Assembly: GCA_913061335.1 (NCBI GenBank)
Contig: CAJXTP010000038.1
Location: 1-16,739 of the forward strand
DNA length: 16,739 bases
Source of the DNA: an uncultured Loktanella sp.
GTDB lineage: Bacteria > Pseudomonadota > Alphaproteobacteria > Rhodobacterales > Rhodobacteraceae
Reading direction: 5' to 3'
The notes under the pieces are model-generated. The model had not been told where the DNA came from, made no database searches, and was given only the letters and a program-made list of their open reading frames with translations. Below are positions 15,100-16,739 of this stretch, piece after piece (positions within the stretch are counted from its first letter, which is position 1; each line of letters begins with the position of its first letter). The position numbers and the translations under genes were made by a program.

Positions 15100-16739
15100 A
15101 GCTTTTCCCAATGGACGCCTGCTGCAGGGATGATTGCGTCGCCCCAGCGCTGTGATGTGGGTGCGTAGTTGAACACAAACCGGTGGGTGTCGGTGTCCCT
15201 GATCCGCAGGCCATCAGGTAACACAAACGTATCGAGGTCAAGCGCATCGCAAAGCCCGCCGATGATCTTGTCAAACGTCGCATCGTCTGGCCAGCCGGCC
15301 AAATAGCGCAGGTGGTCGCCGCCCATTATCGCAGGCAGGCCGTCTTTGGTGGACAGGTGCACTGGCGCTGTCCCATCGAGATGTTCAAACCAATGCTTGA
15401 AACGCCCGCCACCTTGCAGTTTGACCTTTCCGTTTGGCGGGATGCTTTCGGTTACAATGGCCGTGATGTCGACATTCGGCAGGTTTGGCCCCATCATGTC
15501 AGGGATCGCCAATTCGGGCGTTTTAGTATCGGTGCGCGGGCCAATCAGCGCGATGCCTTTGAACGTTGCAAGCGCGTTACGGAGCGGATCGGACAGAGAC
15601 ATGATGCCGGGTGCGAGGACCAGTTTGTAGTCCGAAAGATCTGCCGTGTCGGGTGGCAATATGTCGATGTTCAAGCCTGCGCGGCGCAGTCCACGATATG
15701 CCGCAAAAGCCAGCCGGAACATCTCAAAATCTGCGCCCTGCGGCTGCGCGTCCCATGCCCATGCGCTTTCATAGTCAAAGATCAGGGCTGCTTGGGCTTT
15801 GGCCGTGCCAACGTCGGGCATGGCCACAAACTCATCGGCGACTTGACGGGCTTCGGCCAGCGCAGGTGCTGGCGCGCGGTCTGGGCGCAATAAACCCGCG
15901 TGCATTTGTTCTTGGGCGAAAGGCGCTTGCCGCCAGCGGAAATAGCAGACCGTTTCAGCGCCATGCGCAAACGCTTCCCATGCCCACAAGCGGGCCATGC
16001 CCGGCAAGGGTGCTGGATTGTACGGTGCCCAGTTCACGGGGCCGGGTTGTTGTTCCATAACCCACATACGTCCGCGCCCGACGGCGCGGTACAAATCATG
16101 GTGGAACGCTTGGACGTCAGGGTGACCTTGGCGCAGGAATTTCAACTTTTCCTTTGGTGTCCCTTCGATTCGGTCGGATAGGAAGCCAATCGGGTAACTG
16201 TCCCACGATGCGATATCGAGGTCGGCGCCAACCTTCCAATGATCAAACGTCGTAATCCGAGCCATGTAGTTGTGGATCAGTGGGGCGTCAGAGTGCGGGC
16301 GAATGGCGTCGGCTTGGACCTTATTGAAAGCGACAACTTGGTCCGAGGAGTATTGCCGGAACGCGAGTTGATGCGGATGGTTTGGTTCTGTTACCGTCAG
16401 ATTGGGTAGCTCAATCTGGTCAAATGTGTCAAAATCCATCGACCAAAATACGTTCCCCCAAGCACGGTTTAGCGCGTCTGTTGATTGGTATTTTTGTGCC
16501 AGCCAGTCTTGGAATCCCCGTTTTGCAGCGTCCGAATAAGATAGGGTCGTGTCGTGGCAATCGTATTCATTGTCGATCTGCCATGCGGCCACATGTGGGT
16601 TTTTGCCATAGCGTTCAGCCATAAGTGTCGCGATCCGGCGGCACTCATTGCGGTAGGGCAGGTGACTAAAGTCGTAATGCCTGCGCGATCCGAATTTGCG
16701 GGTGTTGTTGGCAGCGTCGACGGGCAACATATCTGGATG
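15096..16739 (-). CDS. GH42 beta-galactosidase, N-terminus outside the window
   Basis: The 547 visible residues belong to glycoside hydrolase family 42, retaining enzymes that cleave beta-galactosides. HPDMLPVD followed by GSRRHYDFS lies near the usual N-terminal third. WQIDNEYDCHD carries the acid/base Glu (residue 58 of the visible part), WDSYPIGF follows, and RMWVMEQQPGPVNW carries the nucleophile (Glu229). The barrel ends with YFRWRQAPFAQEQMHAGLL. The C-terminal half is the trimerisation domain (DYKLVLAPGIMSLSD) and a small beta domain (RFVFNYAP). Family members have about 650 residues, so roughly 110 are missing beyond the right edge; the frame is open to the last base. No damage is visible. 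It is the first gene of a coupled pair with the mutarotase. No signal peptide can be judged. Confidence 0.93.
   Translation of the reverse strand, partial: HPDMLPVDAANNTRKFGSRRHYDFSHLPYRNECRRIATLMAERYGKNPHVAAWQIDNEYDCHDTTLSYSDAAKRGFQDWLAQKYQSTDALNRAWGNVFWSMDFDTFDQIELPNLTVTEPNHPHQLAFRQYSSDQVVAFNKVQADAIRPHSDAPLIHNYMARITTFDHWKVGADLDIASWDSYPIGFLSDRIEGTPKEKLKFLRQGHPDVQAFHHDLYRAVGRGRMWVMEQQPGPVNWAPYNPAPLPGMARLWAWEAFAHGAETVCYFRWRQAPFAQEQMHAGLLRPDRAPAPALAEARQVADEFVAMPDVGTAKAQAALIFDYESAWAWDAQPQGADFEMFRLAFAAYRGLRRAGLNIDILPPDTADLSDYKLVLAPGIMSLSDPLRNALATFKGIALIGPRTDTKTPELAIPDMMGPNLPNVDITAIVTESIPPNGKVKLQGGGRFKHWFEHLDGTAPVHLSTKDGLPAIMGGDHLRYLAGWPDDATFDKIIGGLCDALDLDTFVLPDGLRIRDTDTHRFVFNYAPTSQRWGDAIIPAAGVHWEKL

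Overview
The window looks like a contig end from an alphaproteobacterium, most likely a marine Rhodobacterales/Roseobacter-group organism. This rests on protein resemblance recalled from memory (GlcD-like FAD oxidase, EhuABCD-type transporter, fused hydantoinase/oxoprolinase, elongator tRNA-Met sequence) and on moderate GC; the genus cannot be fixed. The first 42 bases are not biological: they are an Illumina Nextera adapter (P5 tail, i5 index, Tn5 mosaic end) left on the contig.

Layout. (1) 43-342: 3' part of a short-chain dehydrogenase cut by the adapter. (2) 344-2216, minus strand: a small lipoprotein and an FAD-linked 2-hydroxyacid dehydrogenase. (3) 2292-4801, minus strand: two adjoining pseudogenes, a BisC/TorA-type molybdopterin reductase and a PLP-dependent enzyme. 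Both carry nonsense codons, frameshifts and large internal deletions. (4) 5145-7899, plus strand: an apparently intact set of M20 amidohydrolase, diaminopropionate ammonia-lyase and a cupin. (5) 7954-9481, minus strand: remains of a polar amino acid ABC transporter operon with ATPase, permease and binding protein all broken. It is followed by a divergent Lrp/AsnC-type regulator that keeps only its ligand-binding half (to 9935). (6) 10024-10100: tRNA with CAU anticodon. (7) 10207-14185, plus strand: fused hydantoinase A/B (5-oxoprolinase type) and 5-hydroxyisourate hydrolase. (8) 14182-16739, minus strand: aldose 1-epimerase and a GH42 beta-galactosidase that runs off the window.

How it fits together. 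The centre (about 2.3-9.9 kb) reads as a former uptake-and-catabolism island for an acylated amino compound. The transporter would import it, the M20 enzyme would remove the acyl group, and the ammonia-lyase would convert 2,3-diaminopropionate to pyruvate and ammonia under Lrp-type control. Transporter, regulator and two accessory enzymes have decayed while the catabolic pair still looks complete. The right side holds a hydrolase pair linked to lactam or ureide ring opening and purine breakdown, and a galactoside-use operon (beta-galactosidase then mutarotase, overlapping by four bases).

I found no CRISPR array, no insertion sequence and no convincing new defence or mobile system. The notable signals are the adapter artefact, the clustered gene decay, and a few small structural oddities.
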